Assembly (NCBI RefSeq): GCF_021026295.1
Contig: NZ_JAJNDA010000001.1
Coordinates: forward strand, 124,001-188,000
DNA from: Actinomycetospora soli
GTDB lineage: Bacteria > Actinomycetota > Actinomycetes > Mycobacteriales > Pseudonocardiaceae
Reading direction: 5' to 3'
DNA length: 64,000 nucleotides
Part shown: positions 18,797 to 26,385 of the stretch, piece by piece
How positions within the stretch are numbered: position 1 is the stretch's first letter
Layout: every line of letters begins with the position of its first letter
Program-made: the position numbers and the translations under genes
Notes under the pieces: generated by a model
Told to the model about the DNA's origin: nothing
The model's input: the letters and a program-made list of their open reading frames with translations, nothing else
Database searches by the model: none

Positions 18797-19528
18797 TCAG
18801 CGGCGCGGCTTCGGCGCGAGCGGGACGACCTTGCGGGCCGGGCGCACCGCCGGGAGCACCTCGGTCGCCGCCTCGACCGGGGACAGCGTCTCCGTCACCG
18901 CCTCCTCGACCACCGGACGCGCGACCGGAACCTCGCCGGTGACGGCCCGGATCGCCTCCTCGGGGACACGCCCGCGCTCCGACACCGGCACGGAGGTCCG
19001 CCGGGTGTCGCGGCGGCGGTAGATCAGTGCGGCGATGATCGCAACCGTCGCGAGGAACGGCACCACGAGCGTCCACCACGTCGTCCCGCGGAACGACAGG
19101 TTCAGCACCGCGTGCACCACCACGATCGGCCAGCACAGGTACGACGACCAGTGCACCCAGAACCACACGCGGCGCGAGATCCGGGAGCGCAGGAGCGAGG
19201 TCAGGATGATGGCCAGGATCAGGTCGAAGGCCACCGTCCCGAACGCGGCGCCGATCGGGTTGTACAGCGCGATCCCGGGCACGAACACGTCCACGACCCG
19301 CAGGTGCACGTAGTCGGTGACCAGCACCGTCACGATGTGCAGCACCACGAAGACGACCGTGATCAGCGACAGGTTCCGGTGCAGCGCCACCAGCACGAAC
19401 CGGGGCAGCCCCAGCTCGGCGTTCTTCACCACCGAGGTGTTGTGCAGGATCCCCAGGACGACGACGAGGCTGAGCAGCAGCAGACCCATGGCCCCGAGGG
19501 CCCGCGAGACGAACCAGAGCTGGAGCAC
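18797..19528 (-). CDS. Ferric-reductase-like heme-binding membrane protein
   Basis: 243 aa. Six hydrophobic helices lie within residues 1-180. Candidate heme-ligand His are in LVALHRNLSLITVVFVVLH and, after the fourth helix, WVHWSSYLCWPIVVVHAVLN, the pairwise arrangement of the ferric reductase/YedZ/NOX transmembrane domain. The last 65 residues are a charged cytoplasmic tail with no visible flavin or NAD(P) domain, so electrons must come from elsewhere. GTG 19528. It follows an 82-aa membrane protein by 4 bp, likely one operon. Confidence 0.82.
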   Translation of the reverse strand: MLQLWFVSRALGAMGLLLLSLVVVLGILHNTSVVKNAELGLPRFVLVALHRNLSLITVVFVVLHIVTVLVTDYVHLRVVDVFVPGIALYNPIGAAFGTVAFDLILAIILTSLLRSRISRRVWFWVHWSSYLCWPIVVVHAVLNLSFRGTTWWTLVVPFLATVAIIAALIYRRRDTRRTSVPVSERGRVPEEAIRAVTGEVPVARPVVEEAVTETLSPVEAATEVLPAVRPARKVVPLAPKPRR

Positions 19529-19532
19529 CGCG

Positions 19533-19781
19533 TCACCGCGTGAACGGCGTGTAGACGAGCGGACCCTCCTGCGGGCGCGTGTACTGGTACTCCAGCGGCG
19601 TCACGCGCGGCACGTCGGGCGCGGAGGCGGTCGCCGAGATCGCGGCCTGCAGACCGACGGTCAGGGCGGCGGCGACGGCGGTGATCCACGCCGTCGTCTC
19701 GACGATCATGCGCTTGTTCGTCTCGTGCTGGGTCTTCTTGCGCGCGCCCGTGCCCGCACGCACCGCTCCCGACGCCGCCAC
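19533..19781 (-). CDS. Small single-helix membrane protein upstream of the ferric-reductase-like gene
   Basis: 82 aa, not recognised. A basic N-terminus (RKKTQHETNKR) precedes one membrane helix (about residues 32-52, ITAVAAALTVGLQAAISATA) and an extracytoplasmic tail rich in Pro/Tyr (LEYQYTRPQEGPLVYTP). GTG 19781 start. Position and spacing suggest it is a subunit or assembly factor of the neighbouring heme membrane protein (inference). Confidence 0.6.
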   Translation of the reverse strand: MAASGAVRAGTGARKKTQHETNKRMIVETTAWITAVAAALTVGLQAAISATASAPDVPRVTPLEYQYTRPQEGPLVYTPFTR

Positions 19782-19815
19782 GCCGTCCAGGATGCCGGAT
19801 GAAGTCGGCGTGAGA

Positions 19816-20607
19816 TCACGCGAGGGCGGCTCGCAGCACCGTGTCGAGCGGGCGGGGCGGACGACCGGTCACGCGCTCGACCACGTCGGTGATCCGGTCC
19901 TCGGCGCTGGCGGCGATCAGCTCGTCCAACCCGGCCAGCACCTCGGCCATCGGACGGGGCAGTCCGGCCGCCACCTGGTGGTCGACGAACTCCCCGAACG
20001 ACACCGACAGGTGCTCCACCGGGTGTCCGACGACCTCCGCCGCCACGTCGCACGCCTCGTCGTAGGACAGCGCCGCCGGCCCGGTGATCAGCTGCTCCCC
20101 CGGCGCCCCGCCCTGCACCGCGACCGCCGCAACCGCCGCGATGTCGTCCGCGTCCACGAAGGGCACCCGGCCCCGACCGGTCGCCGTCACCACCCGGCCC
20201 GCCCGGACCCCGGCCGCGACCGCGTGGTCGCCGGTGAAGTTCTGCGCGAACCAGCTCGGCCGCAGCACCGTCCACTCCGGCGCCTCGCGTACCAGGGTCG
20301 CGAGCCCGCCGTACCCGGTCGACGACGGCTCGATCAGCGACGACGACAGCAGCACCACCCGGCGCAGCCCCCGCTCCAGTGCGCGCCGCAGCACCGGTCC
20401 GACCACGGGCAGCGGGTCCGCCTCCCCCACCGGCGCCATCAGGTAGAGCGCGTCCGCGCCGTCGAAGGCCGCGTCGTGCGTCGTCGGATCGGCCCAGTCG
20501 AAGCCGGAGGCCGACCGCGACGCCCGCCGCACCGTCACCCCGTCCGCCTCGAGGGCCGCCACGACGCGGCGTCCGGTGGTGCCGGTCGCCCCGGTCACGA
20601 GGGTCAC
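19816..20607 (-). CDS. NmrA-type NAD(P)-binding protein
   Basis: 263 aa. Begins MTLVTGATGTTGRRVV, the Rossmann GxxGxxG of atypical short-chain dehydrogenases. NmrA/QOR2-like features are RVVLLSSSLIEP, WTVLRPSWFAQNF and FVDADDIAAVA. There is no YxxxK catalytic pair, so it is probably a redox sensor or quinone-type oxidoreductase. The start is taken at GTG 20607 because it forms a GTGA overlap with the SnoaL-like gene; GTG 20610 is adjacent. The NmrA/SnoaL pair is common in Actinobacteria and lies next to a divergent TetR regulator. Confidence 0.87.
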   Translation of the reverse strand: MTLVTGATGTTGRRVVAALEADGVTVRRASRSASGFDWADPTTHDAAFDGADALYLMAPVGEADPLPVVGPVLRRALERGLRRVVLLSSSLIEPSSTGYGGLATLVREAPEWTVLRPSWFAQNFTGDHAVAAGVRAGRVVTATGRGRVPFVDADDIAAVAAVAVQGGAPGEQLITGPAALSYDEACDVAAEVVGHPVEHLSVSFGEFVDHQVAAGLPRPMAEVLAGLDELIAASAEDRITDVVERVTGRPPRPLDTVLRAALA

Positions 20608-21011
20608 CACGTCGGACCACCTGCACCCGTCGTCGGGAAGGCCTGCGGGTTCCAGTAGTCGCGGTAGGACGCGATCCCCGCGTCGCCGACCGTGACCACG
20701 GCGACGTAGCGCATCTCGTACGGCTCCCCCGTCGCCACGACGTCGCCGGCCACGGCGAACTCGACGACGAGGGTGTCGGGGTCGGCCGTGTCGTGCCGGA
20801 CGTCGGAGACCACGCGCCGGGGCAGCACGACGTCGGTGTAGCCCTGCAGGTGGGCGGTGACGGCGTCGCGCCCCTCCAGGTGCGTGACCCCGCCCGGCGG
20901 CGCGAACGGGAAGTCCACCGTCCCGTCCGGTGCCCACTCCCGGGCGAACGCCGCCATGTCGTGCGCCAGCACGGCCTCCAGCAGCCGGTCCATCGTGCGG
21001 TGCGCTCTCAC
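20604..21011 (-). CDS. SnoaL-like (NTF2-fold) protein
   Basis: 135 aa. NTF2/SnoaL pattern: a helical start (MDRLLEAVLAHDMAAFAREW) followed by DGTVDFPFAPPGGVTHLEGRD and an end with IASYRDYWNPQAF. Such proteins act as small cyclases, isomerases or ketosteroid-isomerase-like enzymes. GTG 21011 has GGAGGA 5 nt upstream; ATG 20993 is the alternative. TATCGT on the minus strand (21051-21056) could be its -10. The 3' end carries an exact copy of the 15-bp motif (20625-20639), in a reading that gives FPTTG. Confidence 0.83.
   Translation of the reverse strand: MRAHRTMDRLLEAVLAHDMAAFAREWAPDGTVDFPFAPPGGVTHLEGRDAVTAHLQGYTDVVLPRRVVSDVRHDTADPDTLVVEFAVAGDVVATGEPYEMRYVAVVTVGDAGIASYRDYWNPQAFPTTGAGGPTW
20625..20639 (-). 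repeat. Copy of dispersed 15-bp motif
   Basis: Exact copy of TTCCCGACGACGGGT on the minus strand, within the C-terminal codons of the SnoaL-like gene. Confidence 0.8.
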
Positions 21012-21060
21012 CGGTCCTCCGTCACGTCGATACGGTCCCGTTCCGTCGTCACGATACACC

Positions 21061-21075
21061 TTCCCGACGACGGGT
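21061..21075 (+). repeat. Copy of dispersed 15-bp motif
   Basis: Exact TTCCCGACGACGGGT in the 92-bp divergent promoter region between the SnoaL-like and TetR genes, just upstream of the TetR -10 (21092-21097). Confidence 0.85.
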
Positions 21076-21103
21076 CGGTCCCGTCCCGGCGTAGGGTGCG
21101 GAC

Positions 21104-21691
21104 GTGCCCCGTGAACCCGCCGGCGCCGCGGTGCTGCGCCCCGAGCTGACCGAGGCCGTGATCGACGCCGTCTTCGTCGAGCTCGCGGCCGTCGGCTACG
21201 GGCGCCTGTCGATGCAGAAGGTGGCCGCGCGGGCCGGCGTCGGGAAGAGCGCCCTGTACCGCCGGTGGCCGGGCAAGCAGGAGATGGTGACCGACGTCCT
21301 GTCGCGCCTCGGGGTCCCGGACGAGCCGCCGCCGGACACGGGGAGCCTCGTCGAGGACCTGCGCCTGCTCGCCCGGGAGATCCGGGACTGGCTGACGCTG
21401 CCGCGGCTGCGGGGGATCACACCGGACCTGCTGGCCGAGGTGGGCCGCAACGCCGACCTCGCCGCGGCGTTCCGGGACCGGCTCGCCGGACCCCGGCGGG
21501 AGCGGCTGCGCCCGGTCCTCGCCGCCGCCGTCGCCCGCGGGGAGATCGCGGAGGACCCGGTGGCCGTGGAGGTCGTGGTCGACGCGCTCGCGAGCGCGCC
21601 GTACTGGCGGCTCACGGTCGCGGGCGAGGACGCCGACGACCGGTATCTCGACCGGCTCGTCGACGTCCTCGTGGGAGGCCTGCGCTCCTAG
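21104..21691 (+). CDS. TetR/AcrR-family transcriptional regulator
   Basis: 195 aa. The N-terminal helix-turn-helix is LSMQKVAARAGVGKSALYRRWPGKQEMV, split over residues 35-62; the C-terminal ligand domain is TetR_C_11-like. GTG 21104 is leaderless (TAGGGT at 21092-21097, 6 nt). It is divergent from the SnoaL/NmrA operon and therefore its likely repressor. The stop overlaps the convergent aldo/keto reductase stop in a shared CTAG. Confidence 0.9.
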   Translation: MPREPAGAAVLRPELTEAVIDAVFVELAAVGYGRLSMQKVAARAGVGKSALYRRWPGKQEMVTDVLSRLGVPDEPPPDTGSLVEDLRLLAREIRDWLTLPRLRGITPDLLAEVGRNADLAAAFRDRLAGPRRERLRPVLAAAVARGEIAEDPVAVEVVVDALASAPYWRLTVAGEDADDRYLDRLVDVLVGGLRS

Positions 21692-22728
21692 CCGAGGAGC
21701 GTGGCGTCGGCCGGGGAGAGCCGGTCGGTGATCGTGTTCCGCTGGTGCCAGTACGGGTAGAGCAGCGGCATCGCGGAGACCTCGTCGAGGCGACGGACCT
21801 CGTCGTCGGTGAGGGCGAGGTCGGCGGCGGCGAGGTTGTCGGCGAGCTGCTCCTCGGTGCGCGCGCCGATCACGAGCGAGGTCACGCCGGGCTTGTGGAG
21901 CAGCCAGGCGTTGGCCACCTGCGCCACCGAGACCCCGTGCGCGTCCCCGATCTCCGCGGCGACCTCGATGATGTCGTAGAGCCGCTCGCGGTCGTGCACC
22001 GGCGGCTCGGACCACTCCCCGAGGTGGCGGGAGGTCTCCGGGTCGTCCTGCCCGCGGCGGAACTTGCCGGAGAGCAGCCCGCCCGCGATCGGGCTCCACA
22101 CGAGGATGCCGAGCCCCTGGTCGATCGACACCGGCACCAGCTCGTTCTCCGCCTCGCGCGCCTGCAGCGTGTAGTGGATCTGCTGCGACACGAAGCGCTG
22201 GAACTCGCCGCGCTCGGAGACGCCCAGCGCCTTCATGATGTGCCACGCCGAGTAGTTCGAGCACCCGATGTACCGGATCTTGCCCTTGCGGACGAGGGTG
22301 TCGAGCGCCTCGAGGGTCTCCTCGAGCGGCGTCTGCCCGTCCCAGCCGTGCAGTTGGTAGAGGTCGATGTGCTCGACGCCGAGGCGGCGCAGGCTGTCCT
22401 CGCAGGACCGGACGATGCGGGTCCGGGAGGCGCCGCCGTCGTTCGGCCCGTCGCCCATCGGGAAGCGCATCTTGGTGGCGAGGTAGAGGTCGTCACGGTG
22501 GTTCTTGGTGGCCTGCCCGACGATCTCCTCGGACTGCCCGGCCGAGTACATGTCGGCGGTGTCGACGAGGTTCACGCCGTGGTCGACGCACAGGTCGATC
22601 TGTCGGGTGGCGCCCTCGACGTCGGTGGTGCCGAGCTGTTCGAACATGCCCCGGCCGCCGAAGGTCATCGTGCCCATCGTCATCGTCGAGACCTTGAGTC
22701 CCGACCGGCCCAGTTGCCTGTACTCCAT
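21688..22728 (-). CDS. Aldo/keto reductase
   Basis: 346 aa. Begins EYRQLGRSGLKVSTMTMGTM. The catalytic tetrad is visible: Asp in LVDTADMYSAGQSEE with its Tyr, Lys in LYLATKMRF and His in DLYQLHGWD. The NADPH-binding end TSLVIGARTEEQLADNL is present. Family of NADPH-dependent carbonyl reductases related to the YhdN/Tas group; substrate not predictable. ATG 22728. Confidence 0.93.
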   Translation of the reverse strand: MEYRQLGRSGLKVSTMTMGTMTFGGRGMFEQLGTTDVEGATRQIDLCVDHGVNLVDTADMYSAGQSEEIVGQATKNHRDDLYLATKMRFPMGDGPNDGGASRTRIVRSCEDSLRRLGVEHIDLYQLHGWDGQTPLEETLEALDTLVRKGKIRYIGCSNYSAWHIMKALGVSERGEFQRFVSQQIHYTLQAREAENELVPVSIDQGLGILVWSPIAGGLLSGKFRRGQDDPETSRHLGEWSEPPVHDRERLYDIIEVAAEIGDAHGVSVAQVANAWLLHKPGVTSLVIGARTEEQLADNLAAADLALTDDEVRRLDEVSAMPLLYPYWHQRNTITDRLSPADATLLG

Positions 22729-22783
22729 GCACGCCGGATGCCCGCCCGGGGACGTCCCCGAACGGGCGTGGCGGTGCGGTCGA

Positions 22784-23428
22784 TCAACGGCGGGTGAGCT
22801 CCGGGCGGATCGCGAGGATCGTCCCGAGGGCCGCGTAGCCGACGAGGAAGTGGGCCCCGGCGATCACGGAACCGACCGTCTGACCGAAGATCGCGAGGGA
22901 CGGCAGGGCGACGAAGATCCAGGTCTCGGCGACGACCGGCCAGACGCGCAGCGCGCCCCGCCAGCGGCCGGCGACCGCGACCTTCACGCCGATGATCGCC
23001 ATGCCGAGCATCGAGAGCGGCCAGAACGGGTCGAGGACGGTCGCGATCGTGCTCCACTCGCCGTTGCCGGTGGGCAGGGTGAGCACCGACTGCAGGGTCG
23101 CGACGCCGAGGAACACCGACTCGACGACGAGCATCGTCCGGGCGAGCCGGGTCGTCCCGGTCGCCCGGGTGCGCCACATCGCGGCCAGGAGGCAGAACAC
23201 GCCGAGCTGGAACAGCAGCCCGCTGAGCGCGATCGGGAACCGGCCCTCGGCCTCCCAGCCCGCGGTCACGACGAAGGTGATCCCGTAGATCCCGGCGCCG
23301 GCGGCGAGTCCGGCGCCGAGCAGGCGGAGCGTTCCCGACGACGGGTGCGGGTCCGGCTCCCGGGCCGGGGGCGGGGCCACGTCGGTGCGGGCGGGGGCCG
23401 GGACGTGACTGGTGCGGGTGCTGCTCAT
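22784..23428 (-). CDS. Multi-pass membrane protein (unknown)
   Basis: 214 aa. After a Pro-rich cytoplasmic N-terminus (about 45 residues) there are six hydrophobic segments with the small polar loops expected of a DUF998-like or sensor-type integral membrane protein. ATG 23428 is chosen for its CAGGAG ribosome binding site; an in-frame ATG at 23479 lacks one. Divergent from the two-component operon at 23624, so it could be under its control. The N-terminal codons contain one 15-bp motif copy (23332-23346). Confidence 0.72.
   Translation of the reverse strand: MSSTRTSHVPAPARTDVAPPPAREPDPHPSSGTLRLLGAGLAAGAGIYGITFVVTAGWEAEGRFPIALSGLLFQLGVFCLLAAMWRTRATGTTRLARTMLVVESVFLGVATLQSVLTLPTGNGEWSTIATVLDPFWPLSMLGMAIIGVKVAVAGRWRGALRVWPVVAETWIFVALPSLAIFGQTVGSVIAGAHFLVGYAALGTILAIRPELTRR
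23332..23346 (+). repeat. Copy of dispersed 15-bp motif
   Basis: Exact TTCCCGACGACGGGT within the disordered N-terminal coding region of the membrane protein gene, antisense to it, where it encodes HPSSG. Confidence 0.8.
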
Positions 23429-23623
23429 GGCGGGCTCCTGGGGGAATCGGTCGACGGTGGCGGGGTGCCGGTCGGTCATGGCGGGAAGCCTGCGCCGGGC
23501 GCGTCCCGGTCCCCCAGGGCCGCGGCTCCCGGTTCCGGTCCCGTCCCGTGTCCCGGGTGTCCGGGACATCGCCCGGGACCGTGGCCCCTCGAAGGCACGA
23601 CGTCGCCGTGGCAGGGTCGGCGT

Positions 23624-25717
23624 GTGACGGAGACCCTCCCGCGCGCGCGGGCGACGGACGCGGACGTGCCGCGCCCGCCGTCGTCGCCGTGGCCGCGGGA
23701 GGTGGGGCTCGCCCTCGTCGCGCTGGTCGCCCTCGCGGTCACCGTCGCGGTGGTGGTGCTCGACGTCCGCGCGGTCGGCCGGCCCGTCCCGGCGGGTGCG
23801 AGCGGCGAGCCGGGCTGGCCGATCGCCGCGTCCGGGCTCGCGCTGCTCGTGCCGGGTCTCGTCATCGTCCGGGGCCGGCCGGGACACCGCCTGGGGCCGG
23901 TGCTGCTCGTCGGTGGGCTCGCCTGGGTGGTGGACGCGCTGGCGGGCGCCTGGCTGCTGGAGGCCCTGGCGACGGGCGTCCCGCTCGGCGGCCTCGCGTT
24001 CACCGTGATCGCGCGGTGGGGCGCGTTCCTGCTGCTCACCCTGCCGCTCGTGCTGCTCCTCTTCCCGGACGGCAGGCTCCCCCGCGGCCGGGTCGGACGC
24101 TCCGCCACGGTGGGCAGCCTCCTGGCCACGGCGCTCCTGCCGGCGTGCCTGGTCGTCGTCCCGTCCGAGGTGCTCGACGCGCGCTTCGGCGAGACGACCT
24201 CCCCGGAGGTCCGCGCCCTCGGGATCGACACGCTGTCGGTGCCGTGGTCGGGCTGGCCGGTGGTGCTCGACGTCGCCTACGCGTTCCTCCCGCTCGGACT
24301 GGTCGTGCCGCTGGTCGTGGTCGTCGTGCGGTTCCGGCGGGCGACCGGGGTGCGGCGCCTGCAGATGCGGTGGCTGGTGTGGGCCGCGATCGTCGACGCG
24401 CTGGTGATGCTCACGAGCCGGGTGCTCCCGGCGTGGGCGACGGCGCCGGCGCTGTGCCTGGCGATCGGCGTGACGGCGGCGGCGGTGCTGGTGGCGGTGA
24501 CCCGCTACCGGCTGGCCGAGATCGACCGGCTGCTCCCGGCGACGGTGCTGACCGCGCTGCTGGCCCTCGGCGTGGTCGCCGTCGACCTCGTGGTGCTGCT
24601 CGTCGCCGGCTCGGTCCTCGGCGACCGCGATCCGGTGTTCGTGGCCGTCGCGGTGGTCGCGATCGCCTACACACCCCTGCGCGCGCGGTTGTGGCGGCTC
24701 GCGCGGCGCCTCGTCCGCGGCACGCGCGACGACCCGGAGGGCACCGTCGCGGCCCTCGCCGACCGTCTCGAGTCGGCGTCGGCCCCCGACGCGCAGCTCG
24801 CGGCGCTGGCGCGCTCGGTGGTGGACGCGTTCCGGCTGCCCGGGGTGCGCGTCGAGGTCGACCGGGCCGACGGGGCCCGGGCCGTCGTGGAGCACGGACG
24901 GGCGGGCGACGACGTCGTCGAGCTCCCGCTGCGCTACCGCGACGAGCCGGTCGGCCGGGTCGCGGTGCCCGCGACCGCCTTCGCGGCGCTGTCCCGGCGC
25001 GACCAGCGGCTGCTCGCCGACCTGCTCCGGCAGGCCGCCGCGGCCGCCCGCGCCGGTGCCCTCGGGGCGTCCCTGCAGCAGGCGCGCGAGCAGCTGGTCA
25101 CGGCCCGCGAGGAGGAGCGCCGGCGGCTGCGCAACGACCTGCACGACTCCGTCGGGCCCGGGCTCGGCGCCGTGACGCTGCGGATCGAGACCGCCCGGGC
25201 GCTCGCCGGGGTCGACCCGGCGGCCGCGGACGCCGCGCTCGGCCGGGCCACCGACGACGTCGCGGAACTCCTCACCGAGGTCCGGCGCCTGGTGCACGAC
25301 CTGCGCCCGCCCGCGCTCGACGAGCTCGGCCTGCTCGCGGCCCTGCGCGAGCGGGCGCGGGCGCTCTCCGGCGAGCACCTCGACGTCACGGTGCACGGGG
25401 ACGACCCCGGTGAGCTCGGGGCCGCGGTGGAGGTCGCCGCGTTCCGCATCGTGTCCGAGGCGCTCACCAACGTCGTCCGGCACGCCGGGGCGACGCGGGC
25501 GCGGGTCGACGTCGGACGCGAGCCCGGCGCGCTCGTCGTCAGCGTCGCCGACGACGGCCGCGGGATCGACCCCGACCGCGCCGCCGGGGTCGGCAGCCAC
25601 TCGCTGCGCGAACGCGCGGCCGAGCTCGGCGGCACGACGACCGTGACCTGCCCGCCCGCCGGGGGCACCGAGGTGCGCGCCGTGCTGCCCGTCCGCCCGC
25701 CGGGAGGAGCCCCGTGA
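23624..25717 (+). CDS. Sensor histidine kinase (NarX/DegS type) with large membrane domain
   Basis: 697 aa. About ten membrane helices fill residues 25-360, with short loops between them. A GAF-like region follows (about 375-475; LAALARSVVDAFRLPGVRVE), then a coiled-coil entry (LQQAREQLVTAREEERRRL), a HisKA_3 site with His507 (RNDLHDSVGPGLGAV) and HATPase_c with EALTNVVRHAGA and ADDGRGI. GTG 23624 has CAGGGT 6 nt upstream, probably leaderless. Coupled by a 4-bp overlap to the regulator at 25714. Confidence 0.92.
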   Translation: MTETLPRARATDADVPRPPSSPWPREVGLALVALVALAVTVAVVVLDVRAVGRPVPAGASGEPGWPIAASGLALLVPGLVIVRGRPGHRLGPVLLVGGLAWVVDALAGAWLLEALATGVPLGGLAFTVIARWGAFLLLTLPLVLLLFPDGRLPRGRVGRSATVGSLLATALLPACLVVVPSEVLDARFGETTSPEVRALGIDTLSVPWSGWPVVLDVAYAFLPLGLVVPLVVVVVRFRRATGVRRLQMRWLVWAAIVDALVMLTSRVLPAWATAPALCLAIGVTAAAVLVAVTRYRLAEIDRLLPATVLTALLALGVVAVDLVVLLVAGSVLGDRDPVFVAVAVVAIAYTPLRARLWRLARRLVRGTRDDPEGTVAALADRLESASAPDAQLAALARSVVDAFRLPGVRVEVDRADGARAVVEHGRAGDDVVELPLRYRDEPVGRVAVPATAFAALSRRDQRLLADLLRQAAAAARAGALGASLQQAREQLVTAREEERRRLRNDLHDSVGPGLGAVTLRIETARALAGVDPAAADAALGRATDDVAELLTEVRRLVHDLRPPALDELGLLAALRERARALSGEHLDVTVHGDDPGELGAAVEVAAFRIVSEALTNVVRHAGATRARVDVGREPGALVVSVADDGRGIDPDRAAGVGSHSLRERAAELGGTTTVTCPPAGGTEVRAVLPVRPPGGAP

Positions 25718-26385
25718 CCCGCGTCCTGCTCGCCGACGACCACCCGGTCTACCTCGAGGGCCTCGCCGGGCTGCTCGCCGCGACCACGGCGGTCACCGGG
25801 ATCGAGGTGGTCGGCACGGCCGCCGACGGCGCCGAGGCCGTCGCGCGGGCCGCGGACCTGGCCCCCGACGTCGTCGTGATGGACGTCCGGATGCCCGGCC
25901 TCGACGGCATCGCCGCCACGCGCCGGGTCCTCGAGGACCGGCCCGGGACCGGCGTCGTCGTGCTGACGATGAGCGAGGAGGACGAGACCGTCTTCGCGGC
26001 CGTGCGCGCCGGCGCGCGGGGCTACCTGCTCAAGGGCGCCACGCGCGCCGAGATCACCAACGCGATCGCCACCGTCGCCGCGGGCGGCGCCGTGTTCGGC
26101 CCCGCGATCGCCCGCCGGGTCGCGGAGTTCCTCGCGCCGCGCCCGGCCACCGGCACCGACGTGTTCCCCGAGCTCACCGCCCGCGAGCGCGAGGTGCTCG
26201 ACCTCGTGGCCGCCGGCCGGGCGAACCCGCAGATCGCCGCGGCGCTGCACCTCTCCCCCAAGACGGTGCGCAACGTCGTGTCGTCGATCTTCACGAAGCT
26301 GCAGGTCGCCGACCGGGCCGAGGCGATCGTGCGGGCACGGGAGGCGGGCCTGGGCCGCGCCTCAGGTCCGGGCGGCCTGCGGTGA
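25714..26385 (+). CDS. NarL/LuxR-type response regulator
   Basis: 223 aa. The receiver has the LLADDH acidic pair, phospho-acceptor Asp57 (VVVMDVRMPGLDG), Thr in VLTMSEED and Lys in YLLKGATR. The LuxR-type helix-turn-helix (160-215) reads LTAREREVLDLVAAGRANPQIA and SPKTVRNVVSSIFTKLQV. Translationally coupled to its kinase. Its last 24 bp overlap the convergent gene for the giant sensor. Confidence 0.94.
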   Translation: MTRVLLADDHPVYLEGLAGLLAATTAVTGIEVVGTAADGAEAVARAADLAPDVVVMDVRMPGLDGIAATRRVLEDRPGTGVVVLTMSEEDETVFAAVRAGARGYLLKGATRAEITNAIATVAAGGAVFGPAIARRVAEFLAPRPATGTDVFPELTAREREVLDLVAAGRANPQIAAALHLSPKTVRNVVSSIFTKLQVADRAEAIVRAREAGLGRASGPGGLR

